NCBI GenBank assembly: GCA_964580455.1
Contig: CAZOKO010000016.1
Span: 1-35,183 of the forward strand
From: CAZOKO01 sp964580455
Lineage (GTDB): Bacteria; Desulfobacterota; WTBG01
Length of the DNA stretch: 35,183 bases
Direction: 5' to 3'
A program made the position numbers and the translations under genes. Shown here piece by piece: positions 25,224-34,230 of this stretch (position 1 is its first letter; every line of letters begins with the position of its first letter). The notes below the pieces were generated by a model. It ran no database searches. It was not told where the DNA came from and worked only from the letters and a program-made list of their open reading frames with translations.

Positions 25224-27440
25224 ATGTTAACAAACAAACTTTACCCTCTTCTCATAACCATAAGCTTTTTTACAGGTTGTCAAACACCACTCAATAATCC
25301 CTACGTCGCTTCTGAAAACGGTAAAAACATTTACTATAACACCTTCTATGCACAGCCCAAAACACTTGATCCTGCTCGCGCCTACAGTTCCGACGAATAC
25401 AGGATTATCTGTCAGATTTATGAACCACCTCTGCAGTACCATTACCTTAAGCGGCCATACAAACTGATACCCCTTACCACCACAAAAATTCCCCAACCGC
25501 TCTATCTTGATAAAGATGATATTTCACTTCATTCCAACCCTCCTTCTGAAAAGGTGCATCGGGCCATCTATGAAATCCAAATCAAAGAGGGTATTCTCTA
25601 CCAGAACCACCCATGTTTTGTTAAGGATAATTTGGATAACTTTCTCTATCATAACTTGACAGATGAAGATCTCTCAGAAATATATGAGATTCGGGATTTT
25701 AAGCAGGTAGGCACTCGTGAGCTTAAAGCAGATGATTATATATATCAGATTTATCGCATTGCTGATCCCCGCAACAACTGTCCAATCCTTCCCACCATGT
25801 CAAAATACATTTTTGGTCTTGACGCCCTATCACAATCTTTAGTAACGGCTATTGAGAGAGATAGAAAGAATAGAAAGCTCAAGGCAGGTTTTATCTACAA
25901 TCAGCAGACAGACGAAAAGGATAACCCTATTCGACTTAACTATAAGGACTTCCCTCTTCCTGGAGTGGTAAAAATAGATGATTACACCTTTCAGATTATT
26001 CTTAAAAAGAAGTATCCCCAAATCCTGTATTGGCTTACCATGCCTTTTTTCAGTCCCATGCCCTGGGAGGCTGACAGATTCTATAGCCAGGGGCCATTGA
26101 TAAAAAAGAATATCACTCTGCAGTGTTTCCCAGTGGGAACAGGTCCCTTCAGAATCGATGTCTTCGACCCAAATATGGGAATTATCCTCAAGAAGAATAA
26201 AAACTTTCATAAAGAAACCTATCCTGACAGAGGAGAGAAGGGGGACAGGGAAGCAGGACACCTTAATGATGCAGGAAAATCACTCCCATTTTTTGAAAAG
26301 GTTATCTACAAGCTTGAGCGGGAATCTATTCCCCGCTGGAATAAATTTCTACAGGGCTACTATGATTCCTCTGGTATCTCCTCAGACAGTTTTGATCAAG
26401 CCATCGCTTTCTCGACAGATGGACTGATTCAACTCACCGATCAATTCAAAGAAAAGGAACTCAAGCTCTCTATCTCCACAGCCACAACCACCGTCTATTT
26501 TTCATTTAATATGCTTGATGCTATTGTAGGTGGTTATACTCCGGACAAACAAAAACTGAGGCAGGCCATATCTATTGCTCTCGACGTGGAAGAACGCATT
26601 GAGATCTTTGCAAATGGAAGAGGTATTCCTGCTCAAGGACCTATCCCTCCTGGCATATTCGGTTTTGAAGAAGGTAAAAGCAGTATTAATCCCTTTGTAT
26701 ATAATTGGAATGAAAAGAGCGCCAGACCAGTAAGGAAACCAGTTAAAGCTGCGCAACAACTCCTTGCCGAAGCAGGCTATCTGGGCGGCATAGACCCTAA
26801 CACAGGCAAGCCTCTGGTTATTGGATTTGATAATGCCTGGACTGGTCCTGAAGCAAAAGCTTTACTCAAATGGATTCAAAAACAATTTCAAAAGATTGGT
26901 ATTGTCCTCGAAATCAGAACTACTGACTACAATCGCTTTCAGGAGAAGGTGTTGAATGGAAACTTTCAGTTCCTTTCCTGGGGCTGGAATGCTGATTATC
27001 CTGACCCAGAAAATTTCCTTTTTCTTCTCTACGGACATAATAGTAAAAAACTGCATGGGGGAGAAAATGCAGCCAACTATGACAATCCTGAATTTAATCA
27101 CCTCTTCAAAGAAATGGAAAGCATGGAAAACACACCTGAACGTTTACAAATTATCAGGAAGATGCTAAATATTGCACGGCGCGATGCTCCGTGGGTTTGG
27201 GGATTCCATCCCCAGGATTTTGGACTTTATCACAAGTGGGTTTCTAACGCCAAGCCTAATACCATGGCTAATAACACTTTAAAATACCTTCGCATCGATC
27301 CTGCAGCAAGAAAAGAAAGACGTATAGCATGGAATCAACCTGACTACTTCCCACTTTTTATTTTCACTGGAATTTTATTTATTACATCAATCCCTGCTCT
27401 CATTTTAGTAATGAGAAGAAAAAAAGCAACAGGTGCCTGA
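25224..27440 (+). CDS. Oligopeptide-type ABC substrate-binding protein with C-terminal membrane helix
   Basis: A 738-residue family 5 extracellular solute-binding protein that would deliver peptides or similar solutes to the permeases encoded just downstream. The N-terminus looks like a lipoprotein signal ending FFTGC with C19 as the lipidated residue, though F at -3 is atypical. Family features include YAQPKTLDPARAYSSDEYRI near 40-60, TGPFRI, KLRQAISIALDVEERI and FLSWGWNADYPDPENFL. Unusually, a membrane helix with a basic stop (FPLFIFTGILFITSIPALIL, then RRKK) lies at about 709-731. About 700 residues is longer than the usual 530. The extra length includes an insertion around 85-240. First gene of a four-gene operon. 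Confidence 0.9.
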   Translation: MLTNKLYPLLITISFFTGCQTPLNNPYVASENGKNIYYNTFYAQPKTLDPARAYSSDEYRIICQIYEPPLQYHYLKRPYKLIPLTTTKIPQPLYLDKDDISLHSNPPSEKVHRAIYEIQIKEGILYQNHPCFVKDNLDNFLYHNLTDEDLSEIYEIRDFKQVGTRELKADDYIYQIYRIADPRNNCPILPTMSKYIFGLDALSQSLVTAIERDRKNRKLKAGFIYNQQTDEKDNPIRLNYKDFPLPGVVKIDDYTFQIILKKKYPQILYWLTMPFFSPMPWEADRFYSQGPLIKKNITLQCFPVGTGPFRIDVFDPNMGIILKKNKNFHKETYPDRGEKGDREAGHLNDAGKSLPFFEKVIYKLERESIPRWNKFLQGYYDSSGISSDSFDQAIAFSTDGLIQLTDQFKEKELKLSISTATTTVYFSFNMLDAIVGGYTPDKQKLRQAISIALDVEERIEIFANGRGIPAQGPIPPGIFGFEEGKSSINPFVYNWNEKSARPVRKPVKAAQQLLAEAGYLGGIDPNTGKPLVIGFDNAWTGPEAKALLKWIQKQFQKIGIVLEIRTTDYNRFQEKVLNGNFQFLSWGWNADYPDPENFLFLLYGHNSKKLHGGENAANYDNPEFNHLFKEMESMENTPERLQIIRKMLNIARRDAPWVWGFHPQDFGLYHKWVSNAKPNTMANNTLKYLRIDPAARKERRIAWNQPDYFPLFIFTGILFITSIPALILVMRRKKATGA

Positions 27441-27470
27441 TAAAACCTTTACTTTAGCCGGAATAAACAA

Positions 27471-28451
27471 ATGATCGCATACATCATTCGCCGCTTAATC
27501 TATGCTATTCCTATCATCGCGGGAGTAAATATAATCATTTTCTTTCTGTTCTTCTACGTCAACTCCCCAGATGATATGGCAAGAAAAATACTGGGAGAAA
27601 AAAATATCACACAGGAAGCTATCGAAAACTGGAAGAAGGAACACAACTACCATTTCCCCCTCTTCATAAACAACCAGGAAAAAGGTATTTCAATAATTTC
27701 CCAAACCATCTTTTTTAAAAAATCTATTGGACTTTTCTGGTTCGATTTCGGCAAGAGTGACCGCAACAACATCGATATCGCATATCAGATCAAAAGGCGA
27801 ATAAAACCCAGTCTCCTCATCGCCATACCAACCTTCATTCTTGGAATTATGGTCGAAATTATCTTTGCCATGTTTTTAGCTTACTTTAGAAGAACCTATC
27901 TTGATTATTCTGGCGTCATTCTCTGTGTTACTATGATGTCTATCTCAGCCCTGTTCTATATTATCGGTGGTCAGTACATTTTCGGCAAGGTTCTAAAACT
28001 GTTTCCTATCTCCGGTTATGATACGGGAATTCAGGCTTTAAAGTTTGTTTCTCTTCCTGTTATAATCGGCATCATAGCCGCTATTGGAGGAAACGTAAGA
28101 TTTGACCGAACAATTTTTCTTGAGGAAATCAATAAAGATTATATCCGGACTGCCAGATCCAAAGGTCTCCCAGAGGAAATAGTTTTGTTCAAGCACTGTC
28201 TTAAAAATGCCCTGATTCCTATACTGACGACTGTGGTAATGACCATACCATTTCTCTTCATGGGCAGTCTTCTCATGGAATCATTCTTTGCCATACCGGG
28301 ATTAGGTTCATTTACCATCGATGCTATTCAAGCACAAGACTTTGCTATCGTCAGATCCATGGTCTATCTCGGCTCAGTCCTCTATATTGCCGGTCTTATA
28401 CTAACAGACATCAGCTACACAATAGTAGATCCCCGTATACGCTTTGAGTAA
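27471..28451 (+). CDS. Oligopeptide ABC transporter permease, OppB/DppB type
   Basis: A 326-residue inner-membrane permease with about six helices. It begins MIAYIIRRLIYAIPIIAGVN, the typical OppB start. The cytoplasmic coupling loop is DYIRTARSKGLPEEIVLFKH, followed by CLKNALIPILTTV, the EAA-like segment that touches the ATPase. The late ESFFAIPGLGSFTIDAIQAQD block is also characteristic. Length is normal. It lies 30 bases after the binding-protein gene and 6 bases before the OppC-type gene, so the genes form one operon. Opp versus Dpp or nickel specificity cannot be decided. Confidence 0.94.
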   Translation: MIAYIIRRLIYAIPIIAGVNIIIFFLFFYVNSPDDMARKILGEKNITQEAIENWKKEHNYHFPLFINNQEKGISIISQTIFFKKSIGLFWFDFGKSDRNNIDIAYQIKRRIKPSLLIAIPTFILGIMVEIIFAMFLAYFRRTYLDYSGVILCVTMMSISALFYIIGGQYIFGKVLKLFPISGYDTGIQALKFVSLPVIIGIIAAIGGNVRFDRTIFLEEINKDYIRTARSKGLPEEIVLFKHCLKNALIPILTTVVMTIPFLFMGSLLMESFFAIPGLGSFTIDAIQAQDFAIVRSMVYLGSVLYIAGLILTDISYTIVDPRIRFE

Positions 28452-28457
28452 AATACA

Positions 28458-29810
28458 ATGATTAGGATTCTTCCCACAGATATATTTATTTTTATCCTGG
28501 CTGCATCTGGTTTTACCTTCTTACTCCTTGCTCGCCGCAGAGAGTACTGGCGCTCTGCCTGGCAGCAGGTGCGAAGTAATCCCATTGCCATGCTATCGCT
28601 TTTTGTGATTTCTATCTATGCCGGCATTGCCCTCTTAGACAGCATTCACTTTGAAGATAAAAAAACGGGCACCACACTGAGTCTTCTTGACTTAACAGTG
28701 GTCCCTCTTCGTCAGCATGTTGAGAAAACCTATTCTGCACCTTTCGCAACTCACCAGTACACTAAAGAAAGTATTGAAGTTCCCAATGGCAAGACTGTGC
28801 GTATCTACCCCAGGCTCAAATATGCCGCCACTCATCTTAAACAGAACGATTCTAAAAGCAGAGACATCATAATCCGCATAACTAAGGGGTTAATACAGGG
28901 TGGCATCTCGGCCATTATCCTTACTGTTATCATGCTCGGCATCTATGACCTCTTCACAAAAATCTTCTCGGGGAATGCTCCCGACCGTTCAGGCAGGAAA
29001 AGACCCTCTAAAAAAACAGTATCAAACATCTTAAAGATCGCTTTCGCCATAACTATCCCCCTTGCTATTCTAATACATCTTGCACCATATTATCATATAT
29101 TCGGAACTGACAAGGTTGGAAGTGATGTCTTTTATAGGTCGATTAAGAGTATCCGAACCGGACTGGTCATCGGGAGTGTAACTACCCTGATTGTTATTCC
29201 TTTCGCAATCTTTTTTGGAGTAATAGCAGGTTACTTTGGTGGAATTATTGATGACATTATTCAATACATCTACTCAACCCTTGCATCTATCCCCAGTGTT
29301 CTCTTGATTGTCAGTTTCATGCTCCTGATTGAGTTAGGAGAAAGTACGGGCGACACTGCATGGAGAGCTGACCGAAGGCTGCTTTCTCTCTGCATAATTA
29401 TGGGCATTACTTCATGGACCGGTCTTTGCCGCCTCATTCGTGGGGAAACCCTTAAGCTGCGTGAGCTTGAATATGTTAATGCTGCTCTCTCTTTTGGTGT
29501 ATCCCGATTAAAAATCCTCTCGAGACACATTGTACCTAACCTGATGCATATTGTTTTAATCTCTTTTATTCTTCGATTTTCAGGTCTTGTTCTGGCTGAA
29601 GCAGTTCTAGCATACATTGGAATTGGGGTAGATCCTTCTATGGAAAGCTGGGGGAACATGATTAACACTGCCCGTCTTGAGCTTGCTCGTGAACCTGTTG
29701 TATGGTGGAATCTTATTGCAGCCTTTTTCTTCATGTTCGGACTGGTACTCCCGGCAAACCTGTTCGGCGACGCCCTGCGTGACGCCCTTGATCCAAGACT
29801 TAAGACATAA
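28458..29810 (+). CDS. Extended oligopeptide ABC transporter permease, OppC type
   Basis: A 450-residue permease, about 150 residues longer than normal OppC. The usual block HIFGTDKVGSDVFYRSIKS starts near residue 213 instead of near 80. The coupling loop is LRELEYVNAALSFGVSRLKI, then LSRHIVPNLMHIV, and the family end FGDALRDALDPRLKT is intact. The extra N-terminal part has the normal SNPIAMLSLFVISIYAGIAL helix, a polar stretch of about 80 residues (75-150) that may face the periplasm, and two added helices at about 153-172 and 193-212. One more helix precedes all of this at residues 7-23. The added section may contact the membrane-anchored binding protein; that is inference. Confidence 0.92.
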   Translation: MIRILPTDIFIFILAASGFTFLLLARRREYWRSAWQQVRSNPIAMLSLFVISIYAGIALLDSIHFEDKKTGTTLSLLDLTVVPLRQHVEKTYSAPFATHQYTKESIEVPNGKTVRIYPRLKYAATHLKQNDSKSRDIIIRITKGLIQGGISAIILTVIMLGIYDLFTKIFSGNAPDRSGRKRPSKKTVSNILKIAFAITIPLAILIHLAPYYHIFGTDKVGSDVFYRSIKSIRTGLVIGSVTTLIVIPFAIFFGVIAGYFGGIIDDIIQYIYSTLASIPSVLLIVSFMLLIELGESTGDTAWRADRRLLSLCIIMGITSWTGLCRLIRGETLKLRELEYVNAALSFGVSRLKILSRHIVPNLMHIVLISFILRFSGLVLAEAVLAYIGIGVDPSMESWGNMINTARLELAREPVVWWNLIAAFFFMFGLVLPANLFGDALRDALDPRLKT

Positions 29811-29826
29811 AATTATCGCAATCCTG

Positions 29827-29846
29827 AACCACGAAGCTCACGAAGG
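29827..29846. repeat. CACGAAG-type bipartite repeat in the oppC-oppDF gap
   Basis: AACCACGAAGCTCACGAAGG lies 17 bases after the oppC-like stop. It is two roughly 10-base units (CCACGAAG and TCACGAAG) and resembles the copy at 2230-2252. The rest of the 132-base gap has a TTTTGGATTTCGGATTT stretch like those at 5280 and 8650. Confidence 0.5.
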
Positions 29847-29942
29847 AAAAAAATATTTTTGTTTGTAATTTTGGATTTCGGATTTAGCCTGAACATGACT
29901 TTTCATTCAGGCAGTAATTATCTAAGCAAATAATAGCCGCCC

Positions 29943-31967
29943 ATGTCTAACACACTTCTTGAAATCAAAGATTTAAAAACTTACTTTAACACCCCCTATG
30001 GTCTTGCCAGGGCAGTTGACGGCATATCCTTCGAAATTTTAAAAGGTGAAACCTTTGCCCTGGTCGGTGAGTCTGGATGTGGCAAATCTGTTACTGCCCT
30101 TTCTATCTTGAGTCTTCTCCAAAAGCCCGCAGGTTTCCATGCAGGTGGTGAAATTCTCTTCAACAACAAAGATCTTACCCTTTTGACCGAACCTGAAATG
30201 AGGAAGGTACGTGGGAACAATATTTCCATGATCTTTCAAGAACCTATGACAAGCCTGAACCCTGTTTTCACTGTAGGTAACCAGATCGTTGAAACTATAA
30301 AGCTCCATCAGGGTGTCGGAAGAACTGAAGCTAAAAAGACAGCTGTTGACATGCTTGAGCGAGTTGGCATACCTGAGCCGGAGAAACGTTATACCGAGTA
30401 TCCACACCAGCTTTCAGGAGGTATGATCCAGCGGGTAATGATTAGCATAGCCCTCTCTTGCCGTCCGGATCTTCTCATGGCAGATGAACCAACTACAGCA
30501 CTTGACGTTACTATCCAGGACCAGATCTTATACTTATTAAATGAATTGAAGAAGGACTTTAGCATGTCGATCCTTCTCATCACCCATGACCTGGGTATTA
30601 TCCATGAAAACGCAGATCGGGTTGCTGTAATGTATGCAGGCAAGATCGTTGAGATGACAGATAAAAAAAGGCTTTTTGAAAAACCAGCTCACCCTTATAC
30701 AATTAAACTCTTTCAGTCACTTCCTGGAAAAATAAAAAGGGGAACCAGACTGGATACTATAGAAGGTATTGTCCCCAAAGCAACCCATTACCCCAAAGGC
30801 TGTCGCTTTGTTGATCGTTGTCAACACTCTATGCCCATCTGTAATGACATATCTCCCATCCTGCATACAAAAGAGAATGGTCATCTGGTTGCATGTCATC
30901 TCTATGGCTCTGAATTTCATGAAGGCAGATCAATCCAGGATATAAAAAAAGATCGCTCTCTTTCTCTTGCAACTCACAGCTCACAGGAAGGAAAGATACT
31001 TCTTTCAGTTAGCGGGCTTAAGACCTATTTCCCAATCAAAAAGGGTGTTTTCAAAAAAACTGTTGGATATGTGAGAGCAGTAGATAGTATTGATTTAGAT
31101 ATCACTGAAGGAACAACTATGGCTTTAGTCGGTGAGTCTGGATGCGGTAAGACTACCTTTGGTAAAACTATTATCAGGCTCCTGCAACCAACTGAAGGGA
31201 ATATCAAATTTGATGGCGTTAAGCTGAATTCTCTTTCTCAAAAAGAACTAAGACAGTATCGAAAAAACTTCCAAATCATCTTTCAGGATCCTTTTTCCTC
31301 ACTTAATCCAAGAATGATGGTGGGAGAAATTATTCAGGAAGGAATGGTTGCTCATAAAATCGGTAAAAATCCTGCTGGACGAATGAATGCGGTCGGAGAG
31401 CTAATGGAAACAGTTGGACTTAATCCAGATATGATCTTTAGGTACCCGCACGAATTTTCAGGAGGGCAACGCCAGCGCATAGCCATCGCCAGGGTCCTGG
31501 CTGTTAAACCCAAATTCATCGTCTGTGATGAAGCTACCAGCGCATTGGATGTTTCAATACAGGCACAGATCCTCAATCTGTTTGATAAATTAAAAAAGAA
31601 ATATGCCCTGACCTATCTCTTTATTACCCACAATTTATCGGTAGTAGAATATTTATCAGACAAGGTAGCTGTAATGTATCTGGGTAGAATTGTGGAAAGA
31701 GGAACAACCGCTGAGGTATTTGATAATGCAAAACATCCTTACACAAAAGCACTTCTATCGGCAATTCCCACCATCAATCCTAAAACCGGAGTTGAAAAAA
31801 TTCACCTCAAAGGAGATGTTCCCTCGCCAATTAATCCTCCGCAAGGCTGCCACTTTCATCCCCGCTGTCCTCATAAAATGGCAATGTGTGAAACAACTTA
31901 CCCTACCCTGTCCCATTTTTCAGAAACACACTCATGCCATTGTTATCTATATTCAGGGCAAAATTAA
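29943..31967 (+). CDS. Fused double ATPase of an oligopeptide ABC transporter (OppD-OppF type)
   Basis: A 674-residue protein with two complete ABC ATPase domains that power peptide import. Domain 1 (OppD-like): Walker A GESGCGKS at 42-49, signature LSGGM at 157-161, Walker B MADEPTTALD. Domain 2 (OppF-like): Walker A GESGCGKT at 397-404, signature FSGGQRQR at 505-512, Walker B VCDEATSALD. Each is followed by an oligopeptide-transporter C-terminal cysteine region (GCRFVDRCQHSMPIC near 285 and GCHFHPRCPHKMAMC near 640), which in this family can bind an Fe-S cluster. No ribosome site is obvious before the ATG. Last gene of the transporter operon. Fusions of this kind are known (for example YejF and GsiA). 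Confidence 0.95.
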   Translation: MSNTLLEIKDLKTYFNTPYGLARAVDGISFEILKGETFALVGESGCGKSVTALSILSLLQKPAGFHAGGEILFNNKDLTLLTEPEMRKVRGNNISMIFQEPMTSLNPVFTVGNQIVETIKLHQGVGRTEAKKTAVDMLERVGIPEPEKRYTEYPHQLSGGMIQRVMISIALSCRPDLLMADEPTTALDVTIQDQILYLLNELKKDFSMSILLITHDLGIIHENADRVAVMYAGKIVEMTDKKRLFEKPAHPYTIKLFQSLPGKIKRGTRLDTIEGIVPKATHYPKGCRFVDRCQHSMPICNDISPILHTKENGHLVACHLYGSEFHEGRSIQDIKKDRSLSLATHSSQEGKILLSVSGLKTYFPIKKGVFKKTVGYVRAVDSIDLDITEGTTMALVGESGCGKTTFGKTIIRLLQPTEGNIKFDGVKLNSLSQKELRQYRKNFQIIFQDPFSSLNPRMMVGEIIQEGMVAHKIGKNPAGRMNAVGELMETVGLNPDMIFRYPHEFSGGQRQRIAIARVLAVKPKFIVCDEATSALDVSIQAQILNLFDKLKKKYALTYLFITHNLSVVEYLSDKVAVMYLGRIVERGTTAEVFDNAKHPYTKALLSAIPTINPKTGVEKIHLKGDVPSPINPPQGCHFHPRCPHKMAMCETTYPTLSHFSETHSCHCYLYSGQN

Positions 31968-32322
31968 AGCTAACCGCTGAGATCGCAGAGAATAACTTAT
32001 CAGCACAATAATCTATAAACTGTGGAAATTCTTAGTATTTACTGGTTTGTCGAATATATCTTGATTAATTATTTATTCTCTATATCACCAAATTATTGAT
32101 TTTTAAAGATAATTTAAGTGGTCAATTTATGATCAAAATACTGGATATGCCCATAATTACATGAGTTTTTATACTCCAAAGGCATACTTATCCACAGCTT
32201 ATTAACAGGCTTTCCCTTGTAAAAATATTATGATTAATTTGCAAAAAGTCAGAAATGCTCTCTCTCCCTTGATGGAATAGGGTTGGGGTGAGGGTTAAGA
32301 AAAAGGGGAGTTTTTTTTTAAT
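31968..32322. other. 355-base AT-rich spacer between convergent operons
   Basis: No gene is visible. AACCGCTGAGATCGCAGAG (31972-31990), a member of the ACCACAGAG repeat family, lies four bases after the ATPase stop. An exact DnaA-box sequence TTATCCACA is at 32188-32196, with TTATTAACA at 32199-32207 and a partial reverse box TGTGGAAAT at 32021-32029. A degenerate CTCCCTTGATGG...GGTTGGGGTGAGGG repeat lies at 32261-32296, close to the end of the mla operon. Confidence 0.6.
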
Positions 32323-32964
32323 CTATTTCGGTTGCTTCTCTTTTAATTTTTTTACAAGTTCCCCATATGATGATCGTCGGATGATATCATAGAATTGAAC
32401 CCGATAATTCTTCACCAGACTAACTCCTTCGATAATTACATCATAAGCAAACCATCTGTTTCCTTTTTTTGCAACTCGATACCTAACAGAAACTTCCCTT
32501 TCTGCCTTGTCAATTATGCGAGTTTCTACTAATGCACGATTTCCGTCTACAATTTCTTTATCGTAAAAAACCCTCTCTCCTGAATAACTATCTATCAACT
32601 TATTAACATAAACATTTTCCAGAATGCTTACAAGCAATGAAATAAATTCTTTTTTTTCATCTTCAGATCGTTCTTTCCAATATAAGCCGAGAGAGCGCCG
32701 TGCTATCTTATCCCAATCAAATTCATCATACGCAATTCCTTTAATCTTTTCTTTCAGTTCCTCCCTTGTATGTGATTTTCGATATGACTTATCATCCAAA
32801 ACTCCAATTATTTGATCGATATTACTTTTAACCTGCTCAATGGCAGTGCCTGCATATGAAGACATTGCTGGGACAAAAACCCATAGCCATATAAAAATTG
32901 CTGCCGCTGTTTTATAGATACCATTTTTAGTTCCCAATTCTCTAATGCCTCTATTCTTTTTCAA
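32323..32964 (-). CDS. mlaC: MlaC/Ttg2D-type phospholipid-binding protein
   Basis: A 213-residue periplasmic protein that would carry phospholipids between the outer membrane and the MlaFED complex. A signal peptide covers about residues 1-38 (hydrophobic core AAAIFIWLWVFVPAMSSYA). The mature part has the family blocks FDWDKIARRSLGLYW, KEFISLLVSILENVYVNKLI, the strand pair GNRALVETRI / VSVRYRVAKKGNRWFAYDVI, and a late YRVQFYDIIRRSSYGELVKK. The start is a TTG codon with AAGGAG seven bases upstream, which I judge decisive. It is the last gene of the mla operon, 48 bases after mlaD. Confidence 0.92.
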   Translation of the reverse strand: MKKNRGIRELGTKNGIYKTAAAIFIWLWVFVPAMSSYAGTAIEQVKSNIDQIIGVLDDKSYRKSHTREELKEKIKGIAYDEFDWDKIARRSLGLYWKERSEDEKKEFISLLVSILENVYVNKLIDSYSGERVFYDKEIVDGNRALVETRIIDKAEREVSVRYRVAKKGNRWFAYDVIIEGVSLVKNYRVQFYDIIRRSSYGELVKKLKEKQPK

Positions 32965-33012
32965 AATTCAACTCCTTTCTGCTTGCTGTTTTCTATTACA
33001 TTTTCTATCAGT

Positions 33013-33456
33013 CTAAATTTTACCAAAAATAAATTTGGCAATTAACTCCTGCAGGTCGATCGGAGGTTCGGTATCATATATTTTCCCACCATCCTTTATA
33101 ATTTCATCTTCACCTCCTGGAACAATCTCAACAAATTTCTCTCCCAACAGCCCCTTTGTCTTAATCGATGCTATAGAATCATCCTGTAACTTTATCTCCT
33201 TATTTATATCCAGAATAACAGAAGCCTGATAGTCATCATTAAGGGAAATATTCTTGACTCTTCCTATTTCCACACCGGCTATCTCAACCGTGGCACCCAC
33301 TTTAAGCCCCCCCAGACTGGGGAAAACTGCTATCACCTGATAACCACTTCCTCCTACCCATTCCATCTTGCCTAATTTAACAGAAATATAGCACAAAGCA
33401 ATTATACCAACCATAATGAACAAACCCACAATCAACTCAAGATCTATCTTTCGCAT
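33013..33456 (-). CDS. mlaD: MlaD-type MCE domain protein
   Basis: A 147-residue protein with one N-terminal membrane helix (about 8-27) and a single MCE domain (about 38-115): VIAVFPSLGGLKVGATVEIA, then GVEIGRVKNISL and TKGLLGEKFVEIVPGG. MlaD forms a hexameric ring in the periplasm through which lipids pass between MlaFE and MlaC. The length is close to that of small MlaD proteins, with only a short tail after the MCE domain. An AGAGAGG site precedes the ATG. The gene lies 21 bases after mlaF. Confidence 0.94.
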   Translation of the reverse strand: MRKIDLELIVGLFIMVGIIALCYISVKLGKMEWVGGSGYQVIAVFPSLGGLKVGATVEIAGVEIGRVKNISLNDDYQASVILDINKEIKLQDDSIASIKTKGLLGEKFVEIVPGGEDEIIKDGGKIYDTEPPIDLQELIAKFIFGKI

Positions 33457-33477
33457 TTAAACCTCTCTTTCTTATTT

Positions 33478-34221
33478 CTAATCATTGGGAGTTTCTTCAA
33501 CACCTCCAGAAAGAAAATTCCGTACGACAGGATTATCGGTTGTCTGAATCTCTTCTGGAGTTCCAGTAGCTACAATAACACCTTTATTTAACAAGGCAAC
33601 TTTTTGAACAACACTGAAAATCCTGGGAATCTGGTGAGTCACAATGATTCCCGTAAATCCAATTCTTTGATGGGTCATCTTTATATACTTAAATACACTG
33701 TTGACAATAATTGGATCAAGCCCCGTAGTAGGCTCATCAAACAACATAATCTCTGGACTGGTAACCAGTGCCCTTGCGAGGGCAGCACGCTTCTTCATGC
33801 CGCCACTCAACTCAGCCGGATATTTATCACCTTCCTCCTGTATGCCAACATGCTCAAGCATGTTACAGACAAATTCTTTGATCTTTTTTTCTGTTAATCG
33901 GGTTTTTTCACGCAGAGGGAAAGCGACATTATCATAAACATTCATTGAATCAAACAGGGCTCCCCCCTGAAATAAAAATCCCAGTCGTTCTCGGTACCTC
34001 TCTAAAGATTTACCTCTAAGGCAGTTAACCTCATGGCAATCTACTACTATTCTGCCCTGATCAGGCTGCATTAAAGCGGAAATGTGTTTTAACAGCACAC
34101 TTTTCCCAACACCACTGCCACCAATCACTGCTAGAATTTCACCTTTTTCTACCTCAAAAGACACACCTTTGAGTACGTTACGGTGATTAAACGATTTATG
34201 AATGTTATCAATCTTTATCAT
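33478..34221 (-). CDS. mlaF: MlaF-type ABC transporter ATPase
   Basis: A 247-residue cytoplasmic ATPase that energises MlaFEDB-type lipid transport. Walker A is GGSGVGKS at 34-41, the Q-loop LFQGGALFDSMNVYDNVAFP (about 83-102) is the version typical of MlaF, the signature LSGGM lies at 138-142, and Walker B is IMLFDEPTTGLDP at 158-170. All catalytic residues are present and the length is normal. It lies nine bases after mlaE and 21 before mlaD. No MlaB STAS protein gene is found in the operon; it may be elsewhere or absent. Confidence 0.95.
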   Translation of the reverse strand: MIKIDNIHKSFNHRNVLKGVSFEVEKGEILAVIGGSGVGKSVLLKHISALMQPDQGRIVVDCHEVNCLRGKSLERYRERLGFLFQGGALFDSMNVYDNVAFPLREKTRLTEKKIKEFVCNMLEHVGIQEEGDKYPAELSGGMKKRAALARALVTSPEIMLFDEPTTGLDPIIVNSVFKYIKMTHQRIGFTGIIVTHQIPRIFSVVQKVALLNKGVIVATGTPEEIQTTDNPVVRNFLSGGVEETPND

Positions 34222-34230
34222 CTCAAATAA

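Noticed and set aside
25839..26261. 140-codon minus-strand open frame
   Set aside because: Antisense to the solute-binding protein gene, which has clear family motifs across the same bases.
29270..29734. 154-codon minus-strand open frame
   Set aside because: It lies wholly antisense inside the oppC-type gene; the arginine- and serine-rich translation is typical of a shadow frame.
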